Shown here piece after piece: positions 9,979-19,760 of a DNA stretch of 64,000 nt. Numbering within the stretch: position 1 is the first letter of the stretch; the number at the start of each line of letters is the position of its first letter. The stretch is taken from the NCBI GenBank assembly GCA_009993635.1, contig JAACTC010000008.1, forward strand, positions 62,001 through 126,000, written 5' to 3'. The DNA is from Erythrobacter sp. (GTDB taxonomy: Bacteria > Pseudomonadota > Alphaproteobacteria > Sphingomonadales > Sphingomonadaceae). Below the pieces are notes generated by a model that saw only the letters and a list, made by a program, of their open reading frames with translations, was not told the DNA's origin and did no database searches. The position numbers and the translations under genes are program-made.

Positions 9979-11327
9979 CGGCGCCGTCGTCACCCCGCCC
10001 CGCCCCGTTTCGCGTCTTCATCCGCCGGTGGTTCAACTGGCTGGTGCTGGGCGCGATGGCGGGCGCGATACTGGGCGCGATCATCCTGCTGCTGTCGACC
10101 GGTGCGGCCGAGCGGGCCGAACGCAACCAGGTGGAACGCGAGGGCGAAATCCTGCTGGTGCTCGATCGGATCGAGCGCGCGACCCTTTCTGCCGAAAGCG
10201 CGCAGCGCGGCTATTTCATCACGCTGAACCCGCGCTACCTCGAACCCTATCGCTCTTCCCGCGAAACCGCTTCCGACGCGCTGGGCAGGCTCGACCGGGT
10301 ACTGGGGCCGAACCCAACGCAGGAACAGGAAAGGTACCACGCCGAAATCGTCGAGGCGTTCGGCGACAAGTTCAGCGAACTCGACGACACCATCGCCCAG
10401 CTCGAAAACGGCCAGTTGCGCGACGCGCAGCGGCGCATCCTCGAAGGGGATGGTTACGACGCGATGCAGCGCCTGACCGCCGCCATCGACAGTCTCAGCG
10501 CGATCGAAGACCGGCTGGTGGTCGTCCAGAGCGCACGCGCGCAGGCCGCCGAGGCGCGGATACTGCCCGCGCTGGGCCTGCTGCTGCTGCTGCTGGTAAG
10601 CGCGATGGTGCTGGGTGGAGTGCTGGTCGCCCGCGCCGCGCAGGCGGAGACGGAGGCGGCGCAGGCCCGCGAGCTGGCGATCGCGCGCGACCGCGCCGAC
10701 CTGCTTGCGCAGGAGCTGAACCACCGGGTCAAGAACCTGTTCGCAATGGTGCTGGCCATCGTCCAGATGAGCGCGCGGGATGCCAGCGACGTTGGCGCCT
10801 ATCGCGATCACATCGCATCGCGCATCCGCGCCCTGCTGACCGCGCACGAGGTCACGCAGGGGCACGGCACCGCGGCCGACCGGCTTGCCCGGCAGGACGG
10901 CGCATCGGTGGAGGCGTTGGTGAAGGCCACGGTGGAGCCGCATGTTTCGGACGCCAAGCGGATCGCGCTGGAGGGCGCGGACGTGACGATCGATCGCATC
11001 CAGGTCACCCCGCTGGGTCTGGTGCTGCACGAGCTGGCGACAAATGCGGTGAAATATGGCTGCTGGCAGGACGAAGGCCTGTTGACGGTGCGCTGGCAGC
11101 AGAAGGGCGACCTGCTGCATCTGGAATGGCAGGAAAGTCGCGATTCGGCGCTGGCCCCGGAAGGCGCAGAAGATGCCCCGCAGTCCGGTTCGCAGGGCGG
11201 TTTCGGCAGCACGCTGATGATCGGCGCGGCGCGGCAGCTGGGGGGCGAGATCGAGCGTACCTTCGGCCCGCGCGGGGTCACGGTGAGCATCGCGTTTCCC
11301 GCCCATCCTACTTCGGGCGCGGCTTGA
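9975..11327 (+). CDS. CHASE3 / HWE-family sensor histidine kinase
   Basis: A 450-residue membrane sensor kinase. There is a transmembrane helix at about 20-41, a periplasmic CHASE3 domain at about 50-185 (SAESAQRGYFIT and following), and a second transmembrane helix at about 196-220. The dimerisation segment ELNHRVKNLFAMV has the phospho-acceptor H250, followed by an HATPase domain (LVLHELATNAVKYG) with the WxE signature in LEWQES and a final GFGSTLMIGAARQLGG. HWE and HisKA_2 kinases in alphaproteobacteria often feed the general stress response. No response regulator is adjacent. The best start is TTG at the polA stop (TTGA overlap); no better ATG lies in frame nearby, so translation depends on polA. 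Confidence 0.88.
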   Translation: MTAPSSPRPAPFRVFIRRWFNWLVLGAMAGAILGAIILLLSTGAAERAERNQVEREGEILLVLDRIERATLSAESAQRGYFITLNPRYLEPYRSSRETASDALGRLDRVLGPNPTQEQERYHAEIVEAFGDKFSELDDTIAQLENGQLRDAQRRILEGDGYDAMQRLTAAIDSLSAIEDRLVVVQSARAQAAEARILPALGLLLLLLVSAMVLGGVLVARAAQAETEAAQARELAIARDRADLLAQELNHRVKNLFAMVLAIVQMSARDASDVGAYRDHIASRIRALLTAHEVTQGHGTAADRLARQDGASVEALVKATVEPHVSDAKRIALEGADVTIDRIQVTPLGLVLHELATNAVKYGCWQDEGLLTVRWQQKGDLLHLEWQESRDSALAPEGAEDAPQSGSQGGFGSTLMIGAARQLGGEIERTFGPRGVTVSIAFPAHPTSGAA

Positions 11328-11358
11328 AGCGCCCTCGCGCGCGCAATAGGTGCCGGGC

Positions 11359-12447
11359 ATGACGATCGCGAGCATCCGCACAATGTTCGATCCTGCAAGC
11401 TGGCAGGTTCCAATCGACGCGCTGCTGATTGCGGCGGCGCTGATCGGCTTTGCGGTGGTCGTTGCGCTGCTGGTTCACCGGTTCGCCTTCGCCGTGCTGC
11501 GCCGCGCCATCGCCCACGGCCCGGCGCGCCACGGCCAGCCGATGCTGGATGCAATACGCGCGCCATCGCGCTGGCTCGCGGTCGCAATCGCAATCTCGGC
11601 GGCGGCAGACCGGGCGGCACTGATCCGCCCCACGTGGGAAGCCCTGTCTGACTTCATTGCGCCGATCATCTTCGGCTGGCTCGCGCTCGCATTCATAACC
11701 GGCTGGGCCGCCGCGCATGAGCAGCGTATGGAATCTCGGCTCGACCCGATCCACATGCGCAGCCGCAAGACGCGGATCGAGATTTTCCGCCGCACCGCCT
11801 CCAGCCTGATCATCGTCATCACGATTGCGCTGGTGCTGCTGAGCATTCCCGGGGTGCGGCAGGTCGGGGTGACCATGATGGCCTCGGCCGGGCTCGCCGC
11901 GCTCGCCATCGGCGCCGCCGCGCAACCCGCGCTCAAATCGCTGATCGCGGGCATCCAGATGGCGCTGACCGAACCGATCCGCATCGGCGATATGGTGGTG
12001 GTGGACGGGGTGACGGGCCGGGTCGAGGAGATCCGCATGACCTTCGTCATGGTCCGCGTATGGGACGAGCGCGTGCTGGTGGTGCCGACGGGCAAATTCT
12101 TCGAGGAAAGCTTCGAAAACTGGTCCCGCTCCGCCGACCGGCTGACCGGGGTGGTGATGCTTAACCTCGATCCGATCGCCGATGTGCCGCCGATCCGCCA
12201 GGCGTTTCTCGATTTCCTGAAGGATCACGCGTTGTGGGACGAACGCGATGCAGCGGCGCTGGTGACCGAGGCTCATCCGGAAAGCATTGCGCTGCGCCTG
12301 TCCATGACCGCGCAGGATATCAGCGAGGCGTGGACCCTGCGCTGCGAAGTGCGCGAATACATGCTGCAATGGCTGAGAGAAAACCAGCCGGAGGCGCTGA
12401 TCCGCCACCGGCTGGAAGTCGAAGCCGCGAACGAACGGGGCGGCTAG
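11359..12447 (+). CDS. MscS-family mechanosensitive channel
   Basis: A 362-residue channel. Transmembrane helices lie at about 20-40, 68-80, 88-105 and 142-165. The pore-lining TM3 is Ala/Gly-rich (ASAGLAALAIGAAAQPALK) and leads into the beta domain with the family pattern EPIRIGDMVVVDGVTGRVEEI. A C-terminal alpha/beta cytoplasmic cage follows. It opens under membrane tension to release solutes. It follows the kinase gene by 31 bp and is probably in the same transcript. ATG was preferred over a GTG three codons earlier because of the AGG nine bases upstream. It is one of three different MscS-type genes in the window. Confidence 0.9.
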   Translation: MTIASIRTMFDPASWQVPIDALLIAAALIGFAVVVALLVHRFAFAVLRRAIAHGPARHGQPMLDAIRAPSRWLAVAIAISAAADRAALIRPTWEALSDFIAPIIFGWLALAFITGWAAAHEQRMESRLDPIHMRSRKTRIEIFRRTASSLIIVITIALVLLSIPGVRQVGVTMMASAGLAALAIGAAAQPALKSLIAGIQMALTEPIRIGDMVVVDGVTGRVEEIRMTFVMVRVWDERVLVVPTGKFFEESFENWSRSADRLTGVVMLNLDPIADVPPIRQAFLDFLKDHALWDERDAAALVTEAHPESIALRLSMTAQDISEAWTLRCEVREYMLQWLRENQPEALIRHRLEVEAANERGG

Positions 12448-12492
12448 GCCCGCGTCCCCGCGCTCATCCGTTCGGGCCGGGATAGCGCCGTT

Positions 12493-14802
12493 CTATTCGC
12501 CGTGCTTCGATTCGCGCGTCGATTCGACCATGCCTTCGCTGATGAAGCCGATCGGCATCGGATCTGCCGCCCGTTTCTTCAGCTCGCCGCGCATCTTCTT
12601 GTACTCGGCCTCCATCTTGGGCGTCACCGAAGCGCGGCTGTCCTTCAGCGCCTCGGTAAAGTCCGCCATGGTGACCTCCTGCACGTCGGCACCGGCGCGG
12701 TGCAGCGCGACAAGGCCTGCGCGGCGCACGACGTCCTCCAGATCGGCGCCGGTGAACCGCTCGGTCTCCTTGGCGACCTTGCCCAGATCGACGTCGCCGG
12801 CCAGCGGCATGTTGGCGACATGGATGCCCAGGATCTGCTCGCGGCCCTTGGCATCGGGCGTGCCGACATAGACCAATTCGTCGAACCGGCCGGGGCGCAG
12901 CAGCGCCGGATCGACCAGCGTCGGGCGGTTGGTCGCGCCGATCACCACGACAGATTGCAGGTCCTCCAGCCCGTCCATTTCGGCCAGGATCGTGTTGACC
13001 ACCCGGCCGCTCACCTGTGGCTCGCCCAGCGAACCACCGCGTGCGGGCACCAGACTGTCGATCTCGTCGATGAACAGCACGCACGGCGATACCGCGCGGG
13101 CGCGGCGGAACATGCGCGCGATCTGCTGCTCGCTTTCGCCGTACCACTTGGAGAGCAGGTCGGACGACTTCATCGAGATGAAGTTGGCGTCGGCTTCCTT
13201 GGCGACGGCCTTGGCCAGCAGCGTCTTGCCCGTGCCCGGTGGGCCATAAAGCAGGAAGCCCTTGGCCGCCCGGATACCCAGCCGGTGGAAGGCATCGCGG
13301 TTCTTGATCGGCAGCTCGATCCCTTCCTTCAGCTTCTCGATCGCATCGTCGATCCCGCCGACATCGTCCCACCCGATATCCGGCACCTGCACCATCACCT
13401 CGCGCATCGCCGAAGGCTGGATGCGCTTGAGGGCGGAGAGGAAATCGGCCCGGCCGACATGCAAATTTTCCAGCACTTCGGTGGGGATGGTTTGCGCGTC
13501 GAGATCGATCTGCGGCATGATCCGGCGCACCGCATCGATGGCCGCCTCACGCGCCAGCGCGGCAATATCCGCCCCGACAAAGCCGTGGGTAACCTTGGCC
13601 AGTTCTTTCAGATCGACGCCTTCGCCAAGCGGCATGCCGCGCGTGTGGATGGCGAGGATTTCGCGCCGCCCGTTCTCGTCCGGCACGCCGATCACGATCT
13701 CGCGATCGAACCGGCCGGGGCGACGCAGCGCCTCGTCGATCGCATCGGGACGGTTGGTGGCCGCGATGACGACGATGTTGGTGCGCGATTCGAGGCCGTC
13801 CATCAGCGTCAGCAGCTGCGCAACGAGGCGCTTCTCCGCCTCGCCGGGCACGCTGTCGCGCTTGGGCGCGATCGAATCGATCTCGTCGATGAAGATGATC
13901 GCGGGCGCGTTCTGGTTCGCGTTGTCGAACACCTCGCGCAGGCGCTTTTCGCTCTCGCCATAGCCTGAGCCCATGATCTCGGGCCCGTTGATGGCGAAGA
14001 ACTCCGCATCGCTTTCGTTCGCGACCGCCTGCGCCAGCCGGGTCTTGCCGGTTCCCGGCGGGCCGTGCAGCAGCACGCCCTTGGGCGGATCGACGCCAAG
14101 GCGGGTAAACAGTTCGGGGTAGCGCAGCGGCAGCTCGACCATTTCGCGCAGCTGCTGGATCGTTTCCGAAATGCCGCCGACATCGTCGTAATTTACGACG
14201 GAGCGGCCCGCAGTCGGCTCCTCGAAATCGGGGCGCAGCTCGATCTCGGTGTTCTCGTCGATATGGACGATGCCCTTGGGCGCGGTGCTGATCACGCGCA
14301 GGCGGATCTGGGTCAGCGCGTAGGCGGGCGCGTTGAACATGCGCTGCACTTCGGGCGGCATGTTCTGCACCGGCTGCTGGCCGGTGGTCGCCACCAGATC
14401 GCCGCTGACGATCGGCTTGCGGAAGAAATTGCGCTTGAGCGCCTGCGCGGGCCCCTGCAGCCGCATCTCGCGGCTGGCCGGGGCAAATACCACCCGCGTC
14501 GCCGGGCGCGAGCGTGCGACTGCGATCGTCACATGCTCACCCGATCCGACCTCGGCATTGGCGCGCTGCAGGCCGTCTAGCCGCACCACGGACAGGGCCT
14601 GGTCCTCGTCATAGGCGGCCATTGCGATGGCGGCGGTGGCCCGTTTGCCCGACAGCTGGACGACGTCGCCTTCGGTCACGCCGAGCGATTGCATCGCGCT
14701 GCGCGGAAGCCGGGCGACGCCGCGCCCGCTTTCTTCCTGACGCGCGGCCGCCACCTGAAGTCGAACGGTCTTTTCCTCGGTTGCGGCTTCGCTGTCTGCC
14801 AT
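12493..14802 (-). CDS. CDC48/VCP-family AAA ATPase
   Basis: A 769-residue double-AAA unfoldase. An N-terminal substrate/cofactor domain (about 10-190) precedes two ATPase modules. D1 has Walker [14 protein letters not shown] near 247 and Walker [14 protein letters not shown]2 has [13 protein letters not shown] near 520 and [12 protein letters not shown]. Arginine-finger segments ([10 protein letters not shown] and RPGRFDELV) are present in both. The family extracts or unfolds proteins as a hexamer; it is universal in archaea and eukaryotes and patchy in bacteria. The ATG preceded by GGAGA was chosen; the longer open frame upstream crosses a terminator and is not coding. The gene converges with the MscS gene. 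Confidence 0.93.
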   Translation of the reverse strand: MADSEAATEEKTVRLQVAAARQEESGRGVARLPRSAMQSLGVTEGDVVQLSGKRATAAIAMAAYDEDQALSVVRLDGLQRANAEVGSGEHVTIAVARSRPATRVVFAPASREMRLQGPAQALKRNFFRKPIVSGDLVATTGQQPVQNMPPEVQRMFNAPAYALTQIRLRVISTAPKGIVHIDENTEIELRPDFEEPTAGRSVVNYDDVGGISETIQQLREMVELPLRYPELFTRLGVDPPKGVLLHGPPGTGKTRLAQAVANESDAEFFAINGPEIMGSGYGESEKRLREVFDNANQNAPAIIFIDEIDSIAPKRDSVPGEAEKRLVAQLLTLMDGLESRTNIVVIAATNRPDAIDEALRRPGRFDREIVIGVPDENGRREILAIHTRGMPLGEGVDLKELAKVTHGFVGADIAALAREAAIDAVRRIMPQIDLDAQTIPTEVLENLHVGRADFLSALKRIQPSAMREVMVQVPDIGWDDVGGIDDAIEKLKEGIELPIKNRDAFHRLGIRAAKGFLLYGPPGTGKTLLAKAVAKEADANFISMKSSDLLSKWYGESEQQIARMFRRARAVSPCVLFIDEIDSLVPARGGSLGEPQVSGRVVNTILAEMDGLEDLQSVVVIGATNRPTLVDPALLRPGRFDELVYVGTPDAKGREQILGIHVANMPLAGDVDLGKVAKETERFTGADLEDVVRRAGLVALHRAGADVQEVTMADFTEALKDSRASVTPKMEAEYKKMRGELKKRAADPMPIGFISEGMVESTRESKHGE

Positions 14803-15361
14803 GGGCTTATTCTCTCCAAATTTGCGGCGCGGCGGGACGAACCGCCGGGCATGGCGGCCTAGATAGGTCGCGGTTGCAATTATGGAATGGCCAAGCGCGG
14901 GCAAGGGTCCGATGACGCAGGCTGGATCTGCGCCGGACAAGAAAAAACCCGGCTGGCGAACCAGCCGGGTATGTAGTTTGGGAGAGGATGCCTGAAAGGC
15001 GCTATTGTTGTGGCGCAGCACAGATTCTTTCGCAAGTGCGAAAAGTTCATGGCGACTTGCAAGGAATGCAACTTGCAGTTTTTACCTGATTTCTGAGGCG
15101 TATGCGCCTCCATCCTCCACCAATGCAAGCCTCGGCGTTACGCACGAAAGAGTTTTTGTGTGCGTTGCAACATGGGATTGGCCCCCGCGAGCGCGAATCG
15201 GGCTGACTGCGAAAAGACCGCAGGCCAACCATTCGCCCGGCGCCGGTCGCCGACCAATCATCTGTCCCTTCCTTGCTGGTGACAGGAAGGGCAGGAGCGA
15301 ATAGAGCGATGCCACAAACCGGGTGCCCCGTGCGGGACCAGCGTCCGAGGATCGATTGAAA
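14803..15361. other. 559-bp intergenic region with orphan hairpins
   Basis: No convincing gene lies here. It contains the short leader of the CDC48 gene, a strong minus-strand terminator (14942-14970), several small inverted repeats (TTGCA-N5-TGCAA at 15057-15071, GAGGCG-TATG-CGCCTC at 15095-15110) and a larger hairpin near 15262-15292 (CCCTTCC paired with GGAAGGG) upstream of the CoA-transferase. The terminator implies a minus-strand transcript starting somewhere between about 15000 and 15350, possibly a small RNA. Confidence 0.5.
14938..14970 (-). terminator. Strong minus-strand Rho-independent terminator without an assigned gene
   Basis: Read on the minus strand, ACCCGGCTGG and CCAGCCGGGT form a perfect 10-bp stem with a TTCG loop (a stable tetraloop) followed by six T residues. 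No coding region precedes it on that strand; the nearest gene upstream is plus-strand scoA. Confidence 0.85.
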
Positions 15362-16075
15362 ATGCAGAAACTCTACCCCGATGCCGCCGCCGCCCTGGAG
15401 GGTGTGCTCAAGGATAATATGCTGATCGCCAGCGGGGGCTTCGGCCTTTGCGGAATTCCCGAAAGGCTGCTCGATGCGATCCGCGATAGCGGCGTGACCG
15501 GGCTGACCTTTGCCAGCAACAATGCCGGGATAGACAACGAAGGCATCGGCAAATTGCTGCGGACCAAGCAGGTGAAAAAGATGATCTCCAGCTATGTCGG
15601 CGAGAACAAGGAATTCGAACGGCAATTCCTGGCGGGCGAGCTGGAGGTCGAATTCTGCCCGCAGGGCACGCTGGCCGAACGCATGCGTGCGGGCGGCGCA
15701 GGGATTCCCGGCTTCTACACCAAGACCGGCGTCGGCACGCAGGTTGCCGAAGGCAAGGAAGTGAAGCAGTTCGACACCGGCGAAGGCCCGGAAGACTACA
15801 TCCTCGAACATGGCATCTTCGCCGACCTCGCGATCGTGAAGGCGTGGAAGGCGGACGAGACGGGCAATATCATGTTCCGCAAGACTGCGCGCAATTTCAA
15901 CGTGCCCGCTGCGACCTGCGGCAAGGTGTGCGTGGTCGAGGTAGAGGAAATCGTGCCCGCCGGATCGCTCGATCCCGACAGCATCCACCTGCCCGGCGTC
16001 TTCGTGCAGCGGATGATCGTGGGCGCGCCCTACGACAAGAAGATCGAATTCCGCACCGTGCGCGAGGCTGCCTGA
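15362..16075 (+). CDS. 3-oxoacid CoA-transferase, subunit A
   Basis: A 237-residue alpha subunit of a family I CoA-transferase. It has the N-terminal GGFGLCGIPERL glycine-rich CoA-binding motif and the long segment GGAGIPGFYTKTGVGT typical of SCOT/AtoD proteins. With subunit B (encoded one gene downstream) it transfers CoA from succinyl-CoA or another acyl-CoA to acetoacetate or a related 3-oxoacid, feeding ketone bodies or aromatic breakdown products into acetyl-CoA. ATG at this position is favoured over a GTG 13 codons earlier. SCOT (scoA) and AtoD-type substrate choices cannot be separated from sequence alone. Confidence 0.92.
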   Translation: MQKLYPDAAAALEGVLKDNMLIASGGFGLCGIPERLLDAIRDSGVTGLTFASNNAGIDNEGIGKLLRTKQVKKMISSYVGENKEFERQFLAGELEVEFCPQGTLAERMRAGGAGIPGFYTKTGVGTQVAEGKEVKQFDTGEGPEDYILEHGIFADLAIVKAWKADETGNIMFRKTARNFNVPAATCGKVCVVEVEEIVPAGSLDPDSIHLPGVFVQRMIVGAPYDKKIEFRTVREAA

Positions 16076-16090
16076 ACGGGCGATCCGCCG

Positions 16091-17023
16091 ATGAAGCGTT
16101 TTCTCGCCCTGTCCCTCTTGCTGCTCGCGGCCCCCGGCATGTCGGGCTGTGTCGCGCTGGCGGTGCCCGTCGCGACCGGACTGGTGATGGGCGGCCGGAT
16201 GCAGGACGACGCGAAGGATAAGGCCGGGCGGACCAATCCGGCAACTGCGCCATCCCCTGCTCCGCTGGCGCAGGGTGCCGCAACGGCCAGCGGGGCACGC
16301 GCGGCCATCGCAGACCCGGACGCGGCGCGCGCTCTTCCGGGTTCGCCGGAGGAGGCTCAGGTCGCCGCGCTATCCTCGGCCGGCGCGGTCACGCTCGCAC
16401 CTTTTTCCGAAATGCCGCCACCCTCGGGTGCCAGCCCGGCTGCTGGCGGGATCTATTCCGATCTCTTCGCCAAGGTTACCGCGATCGCGCAGCGCGACCC
16501 GTTTTCCCAGGAAGCGCGCCTGTCCGCGTTCCTTGCCGATCCAGCGGAACTGAAGCCGGAGCGTGCGGAATGCGCCTTTGCGCAGACCGCGGTGCTGGTC
16601 GACCTCGACCCCGGCGATGGCGAAGCCCCGCTGGAAGATGGCATCGCCGCGCCCGAACAGCTCGCCCGTGTGCTCGCCACCCTGCGCGCACAGGAAGTCG
16701 CGGTGCTGTGGCTGTCGCGCCATACCGCGGCGCGCGCCGGTGCGGTGCGCCGTGCGCTGCTGCGCAGCGGGCTGGACCCGCAGGGGCGCGACGAGCTTTA
16801 CCTTGTGCGCTACGAGGACGAATCCAAGGCGACCCGCCGCGCCGATGCCGCGCGCGATTTCTGCATCGTCGCCATTCTGGGCGACCAGAAGCGCGATTTC
16901 GACGAGCTGTTCGGCTTCCTGAAGAATCCCGACGCGGCCTTTGCGCTCGACAGTCTGCTTGGCGAGGCCTGGTTTATCGCACCCGCCCCGCTCATCTCCA
17001 CATCCCCTCCTGAAGAAGGCTGA
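16091..17023 (+). CDS. HAD-like lipoprotein between CoA-transferase subunits
   Basis: A 310-residue exported protein. Residues 1-20 are a lipoprotein signal peptide with the lipobox MSGC. A low-complexity A/P/S-rich linker follows to about residue 140. The C-terminal 150 residues resemble an acid-phosphatase-like HAD fold: VLVDLDPGDG as motif I (two aspartates), WLSRHT as motif II and ILGDQKRDFDELF as motif IV. The lysine of motif III is not clear. It would act in the periplasm, unlike the cytoplasmic CoA-transferase whose two subunit genes it separates (15 bp after subunit A, 4 bp before subunit B). Co-transcription is therefore near certain but a shared pathway is not. Confidence 0.68.
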   Translation: MKRFLALSLLLLAAPGMSGCVALAVPVATGLVMGGRMQDDAKDKAGRTNPATAPSPAPLAQGAATASGARAAIADPDAARALPGSPEEAQVAALSSAGAVTLAPFSEMPPPSGASPAAGGIYSDLFAKVTAIAQRDPFSQEARLSAFLADPAELKPERAECAFAQTAVLVDLDPGDGEAPLEDGIAAPEQLARVLATLRAQEVAVLWLSRHTAARAGAVRRALLRSGLDPQGRDELYLVRYEDESKATRRADAARDFCIVAILGDQKRDFDELFGFLKNPDAAFALDSLLGEAWFIAPAPLISTSPPEEG

Positions 17024-17027
17024 CACC

Positions 17028-17689
<662 letters not shown>

Positions 17690-17693
<4 letters not shown>

Positions 17694-18571
17694 TGAAGCG
17701 GGGCATCGCACTCGCTGTTGTGATCGGCATCGTGGCGGTGGGCGTGGCCATAGCCTTCACCTCGCCGCCCAAGCTGCTTTCCATCTACGATGCGGTTTCC
17801 GGTGGTGGAAAGGGCGTGCAGCGTACGGGTTCCGCCGTCGCGTTTGGCGGGCACGGGCAGACGCTGGATGTGTGGGCACCCGATCAGTCATCGCAAAGCC
17901 CGCGACCCGTCGTGGTGTTCTTCCACGGCGGCGGCTGGGTGAAGGGTGACCGCGATGCCTATGCCTTCGCCGGGCGCGCTCTGGCGAGCCGGGGTTTCGT
18001 CGTCGTCATCCCCGACTACCGCAAAGTGCCGCAGGTGCGCTTTCCGGCCTTTATCGAGGACGGAGCCGAGGCGGTGCGGTGGACGCGCGACAATATTCGC
18101 CGCTTCGGCGGCGATCCAGATCGCATCGCGCTGGCGGGCCATTCGGCAGGCGCGCATACCGCCGTCACGCTGGCGCTCGATCCGCGCTGGCTGGAGGCTG
18201 CGGGCGTCGCGCCCGGCGCGGTGAAAGCCGCCATCGGCCTGTCCGGGCCTTATGACTTCTACCCGTTCGACAAGAAACGCTCGATCGATGCGATGTCGCA
18301 GTGGCCGACGCCGCGCGACACGCAGCCCATCGAATTCGCGCGCGCCGATGCGCCGCCGCTGTTGTTGGTGACCTCGAGCGAGGACACCGTTGTTCGCCCG
18401 TACAATACGGAGAACCTCGCGGCGAAGCTGCGCGAACTCGGCGCGCCGGTGGAGGCGGAGAACTACGAGGGGTTGAGCCACGAGGAAGTGGTCATGGCAC
18501 TGTCAAAGCCGTTTCGCGGCATGGCCCCGGTGCTCGATCGAAGCGTGAGCTTCCTCGAAAGCGCGATGTGA
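17690..18571 (+). CDS. Alpha/beta hydrolase (esterase/lipase family)
   Basis: A 293-residue hydrolase of the hormone-sensitive-lipase/BD-FAE type. An N-terminal hydrophobic segment (about 4-22) acts as signal anchor or signal peptide. The oxyanion-hole motif FFHGGGW lies near residue 80, the nucleophile serine in LAGHSAGAH near 150, the acid in SSEDTVV near 230 and the histidine in GLSHEEV near 262. It would hydrolyse an ester or amide in the periplasm. The start codon lies in ATGATG overlapping the subunit B stop, so it belongs to the same operon. Substrate unknown. Confidence 0.82.
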
Positions 18572-18617
18572 ACCGCCCGGCTTGACCTGCGCACCCCACT
18601 GGCCCAGCGAAGCGGCC

Positions 18618-19760
18618 ATGTGGCTCGAAAATCCCCGCAACCCGAATGCACCACTGGCAGGTCTCAAGGTGCTCGAACTCGCGCGCATTCTCGCCGGGCC
18701 TTTCGCCGGGCAGACACTGGCCGACCTAGGCGCAGCCGTCATCAAGGTAGAGGCGCCCGAGGGTGATGGCACCCGGCAATGGGGGCCACCGTTCGTGGAG
18801 CGCGAGGATGGAGCGCGCGAGGCGGCCTATTACCACGGCTGCAATCGCGGGAAGCGCGGCATCACCGCCGATTTCCGCAATGCCGACGATCTCGCCCGCG
18901 TGACCGCGCTGGCGGGTGAAGCCGACGTCGTGCTGGAGAATTTCCTGCCCGGCAAACTGACCAAGTTCGGGCTCGACTATGCCAGCCTTTCGGCCAGCAA
19001 CCCCGGCCTCGTCTATTGCTCGATCTCCGGCTTCGGGCAGGACGGCCCGCGCCGCGACGAACCGGGCTACGACTTCGTGATCCAGGCGATGAGCGGGTTC
19101 ATGGCGCTGACCGGGGAGCCCGACGGCGAGCCAATGAAGCACGGCATGTCGATTTCTGACCTGTTCTGCGGGCTCTATTCGACCATCGCGATCCAGGCCG
19201 CGCTGGCGATGCGCGCGCGCAGCGGAACCGGCCAGCATATCGATATGGCGCTCTACGATTGCTCGGTCGCGCTGCTCGCGCATCAGGCGCAAAGCTATTT
19301 CGCGACCGGTCAAAACCCGCCGCGCATGGGCAATATGCACGCGCAGGTCAGCGCCTATGGCGTGTTCCCGACCAGGGACGGGCCGGTGGTGCTCGCCCCT
19401 GCGAACGACCGGCTGTTCCGCAAGCTGCTGGAAGTGTTCGAACGGCACGACCTGCTGGGCGACGAACGTTTTGCCACCAATGAAGCACGCATCGCCAACC
19501 GGGGCGAGATCGACGGCATTATCGCCGCCGAAACCGCGAAGTGGGATCGCGAGGTGCTGCTTGCGGCTTGCCGCGATGCAGGAGTGCCCGCCGGGCCGAT
19601 CTACGAAGTGTCCGAGGTATTCGAGGAACCTCAGGTGCAGGCGCGCGGGATGACCTTCCCCATGGCCGAGGGTCTGACCGGCCTGCGCAGCCCGTTCCGC
19701 TTCTCCGACGCGGACCTTGCGCTGGGCATGCCCTCCCCGAAGCTGGGGCAGGATAGCTAG
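18618..19760 (+). CDS. CaiB/BaiF family (class III) CoA-transferase
   Basis: A 380-residue class III CoA-transferase. Its beginning has the family pattern PLAGLKVLELARILAGPFA and DLGAAVIKVEAPEGDGTR. The catalytic aspartate is expected in the EPGYDFVIQAMSG region (about 155-165). Members move CoA between carboxylic acids such as carnitine, oxalate, bile acids or fatty acids through an aspartyl anhydride. The ATG chosen gives the normal N-terminus. It lies 46 bp after the esterase gene on the same strand, which fits a short catabolic operon with the 3-oxoacid CoA-transferase. Its stop codon overlaps the stop of the convergent DUF418 gene (shared CTAG). Confidence 0.9.
   Translation: MWLENPRNPNAPLAGLKVLELARILAGPFAGQTLADLGAAVIKVEAPEGDGTRQWGPPFVEREDGAREAAYYHGCNRGKRGITADFRNADDLARVTALAGEADVVLENFLPGKLTKFGLDYASLSASNPGLVYCSISGFGQDGPRRDEPGYDFVIQAMSGFMALTGEPDGEPMKHGMSISDLFCGLYSTIAIQAALAMRARSGTGQHIDMALYDCSVALLAHQAQSYFATGQNPPRMGNMHAQVSAYGVFPTRDGPVVLAPANDRLFRKLLEVFERHDLLGDERFATNEARIANRGEIDGIIAAETAKWDREVLLAACRDAGVPAGPIYEVSEVFEEPQVQARGMTFPMAEGLTGLRSPFRFSDADLALGMPSPKLGQDS

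Noticed and set aside
7099..9993. A very long minus-strand open frame opposite polA, and similar frames opposite the DUF305 gene (2652-4943), the S9 peptidase (21100-23073) and the M61 peptidase/hisS region (30167-32815)
   Set aside because: High-GC coding DNA generates long antisense frames. None has a domain, ribosome-binding site or plausible amino-acid composition, while the opposite strand encodes clear families.
14880..15128. An 82-residue minus-strand frame in the CDC48/scoA gap
   Set aside because: It runs straight through the strong terminator stem, has no ribosome-binding site and its composition is not protein-like.
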